5,431 nt of DNA, from assembly GCA_900556285.1 (NCBI GenBank), contig USOF01000107.1, positions 1 through 5,431 on the forward strand, in the 5' to 3' direction. Positions 4,847-5,431 of this stretch are shown here, piece by piece; position 1 is the stretch's first letter; every line of letters starts with the position of its first letter. The stretch is from an uncultured Collinsella sp. Its GTDB lineage: Bacteria; Actinomycetota; Coriobacteriia; Coriobacteriales; Coriobacteriaceae. The notes beneath the pieces are model-generated. The model worked only from the letters and a program-made list of their open reading frames with translations, ran no database searches and had not been told where the DNA came from. The translations under genes and the position numbers were made by a program.

Positions 4847-5431
4847 CTACTCGTCCAGAGCAGAAAGATCGATGCCCAGAGCCTCGGCCATCTCGTCGTT
4901 CTTGACGACGACTAGGTCCTTGCTCGAGAGGTGCTTGATCGGCATATCCTCGGGCTTAGCCTCACCCTTCAGGATCTTGACGGCCATCTCGCCCGCGGCG
5001 TAGCCCAGATCCTCGTAGTTGATGGAGAGGGTGAACAGGCCGCCAGCCATGCACATACCCTCCTCGCCGGTCACGTAGGGAAGCTTGTTCTCCTTGCAGA
5101 TCTGGCCCACCTGCGAGGCGCCCGCGGCGATGGTGTTATCGGTGGGGGAGTACAGCGCGTCGACCTTGCCCACGGCAGATTCGACGACGGACTGGATCTC
5201 GTTGGAGCTCGAGACGGTGTAATCGGTGTACTTCAAGCCCAGCTTGTCGAGCTCCTTCTTGGCGGCCTTGATCTGGACGTCGGAGTTGGACTCGGCGGTG
5301 CAGTAGAGCAAGCCGACCTTCTTAACGTCGGGCAGGACCTTCTGCATCATCTCGAGCTGCTCGGCGACCGGGGTTAGGTCGGAGGCGCCGGTGACGTTGG
5401 TGCCGGGCTTATCGTTGTCCTGGACCAGGCC
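4847..5431 (-). CDS. ABC importer substrate-binding protein (TrpX / COG2984-like), partial, N-terminus off the right edge
   Basis: Extracellular receptor that captures the solute and delivers it to the permease encoded next. The frame is open to the window edge, giving the last 194 residues; family members are usually about 320-340 residues, so the lipoprotein signal and first lobe are outside. Family-typical words are NVTGASD (12-18), VGLLYCTAESNS, a SPTDN segment (Ser-Pro-Thr-Asp-Asn) in the second lobe, LPYVTGEEGM, and SINYEDLGYAAGEMAVKILKGE before the end. This is the type I periplasmic fold of the ABC_sub_bind (COG2984) family. Streptococcal TrpX, from the same family, binds tryptophan and related aromatic amino acids, but many COG2984 proteins have no proven ligand, so the solute here is inferred only. 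The stop is TAG at 4847-4849. It is the upstream gene of the visible operon; whatever controls it lies beyond the right edge. Confidence 0.9.
   Translation of the reverse strand, partial: GLVQDNDKPGTNVTGASDLTPVAEQLEMMQKVLPDVKKVGLLYCTAESNSDVQIKAAKKELDKLGLKYTDYTVSSSNEIQSVVESAVGKVDALYSPTDNTIAAGASQVGQICKENKLPYVTGEEGMCMAGGLFTLSINYEDLGYAAGEMAVKILKGEAKPEDMPIKHLSSKDLVVVKNDEMAEALGIDLSALDE

Overview
The window carries four genes, all on the minus strand, in a high-G+C bacterial background. From right to left (the direction of transcription) they are: the 3' part of a substrate-binding protein gene, a permease gene and an ATPase gene, which together form one ABC importer operon of the TrpX/TrpY/TrpZ (COG2984/COG4120/COG1101) type; then a monocistronic cell-wall-anchored 5'-nucleotidase; then the 5' part of an MscS-family mechanosensitive channel gene. 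Both end genes run off the window.

Organism: GC-rich codon use, strong AGGAGG-type ribosome binding sites, and a surface protein ending in an LAATG-type sortase signal followed by a membrane helix and an Arg-rich tail point to a Gram-positive actinobacterial-type cell. The overall look fits the gut class Coriobacteriia, for example Collinsella. This is inference from style and protein resemblance, not a database match.

Layout. 4847-5431: binding protein, C-terminal 194 residues. 4643-4846: a 204-base intercistronic gap with a perfect 11-bp hairpin, probably a partial terminator or mRNA-stabilising element that keeps the binding protein more abundant than the membrane parts. 3719-4642: permease. 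2932-3726: ATPase, whose start codon overlaps the permease stop by 8 bases (translational coupling). 2775-2931: a gap with a cluster of AAACCTG repeats that runs into the ATPase stop codon, a strong bidirectional terminator, and an AT-rich stretch that probably holds the nucleotidase promoter. 750-2774: nucleotidase. 621-749: a gap with a perfect 14-bp hairpin terminator. 3-620: MscS channel, N-terminal 206 residues.

How they work together: the three ABC genes form one importer, most likely for an aromatic amino acid or a related small molecule. The nucleotidase would act outside the cell, releasing phosphate and nucleosides from nucleotides. The channel would protect against osmotic downshock. 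Terminators separate the three units, so no joint pathway is implied. I found no CRISPR array, RNA gene, insertion sequence or phage element, and nothing that amounts to a new multi-gene system. The most unusual features are the repeat cluster at 2889-2933 and the LAATG-anchored nucleotidase.
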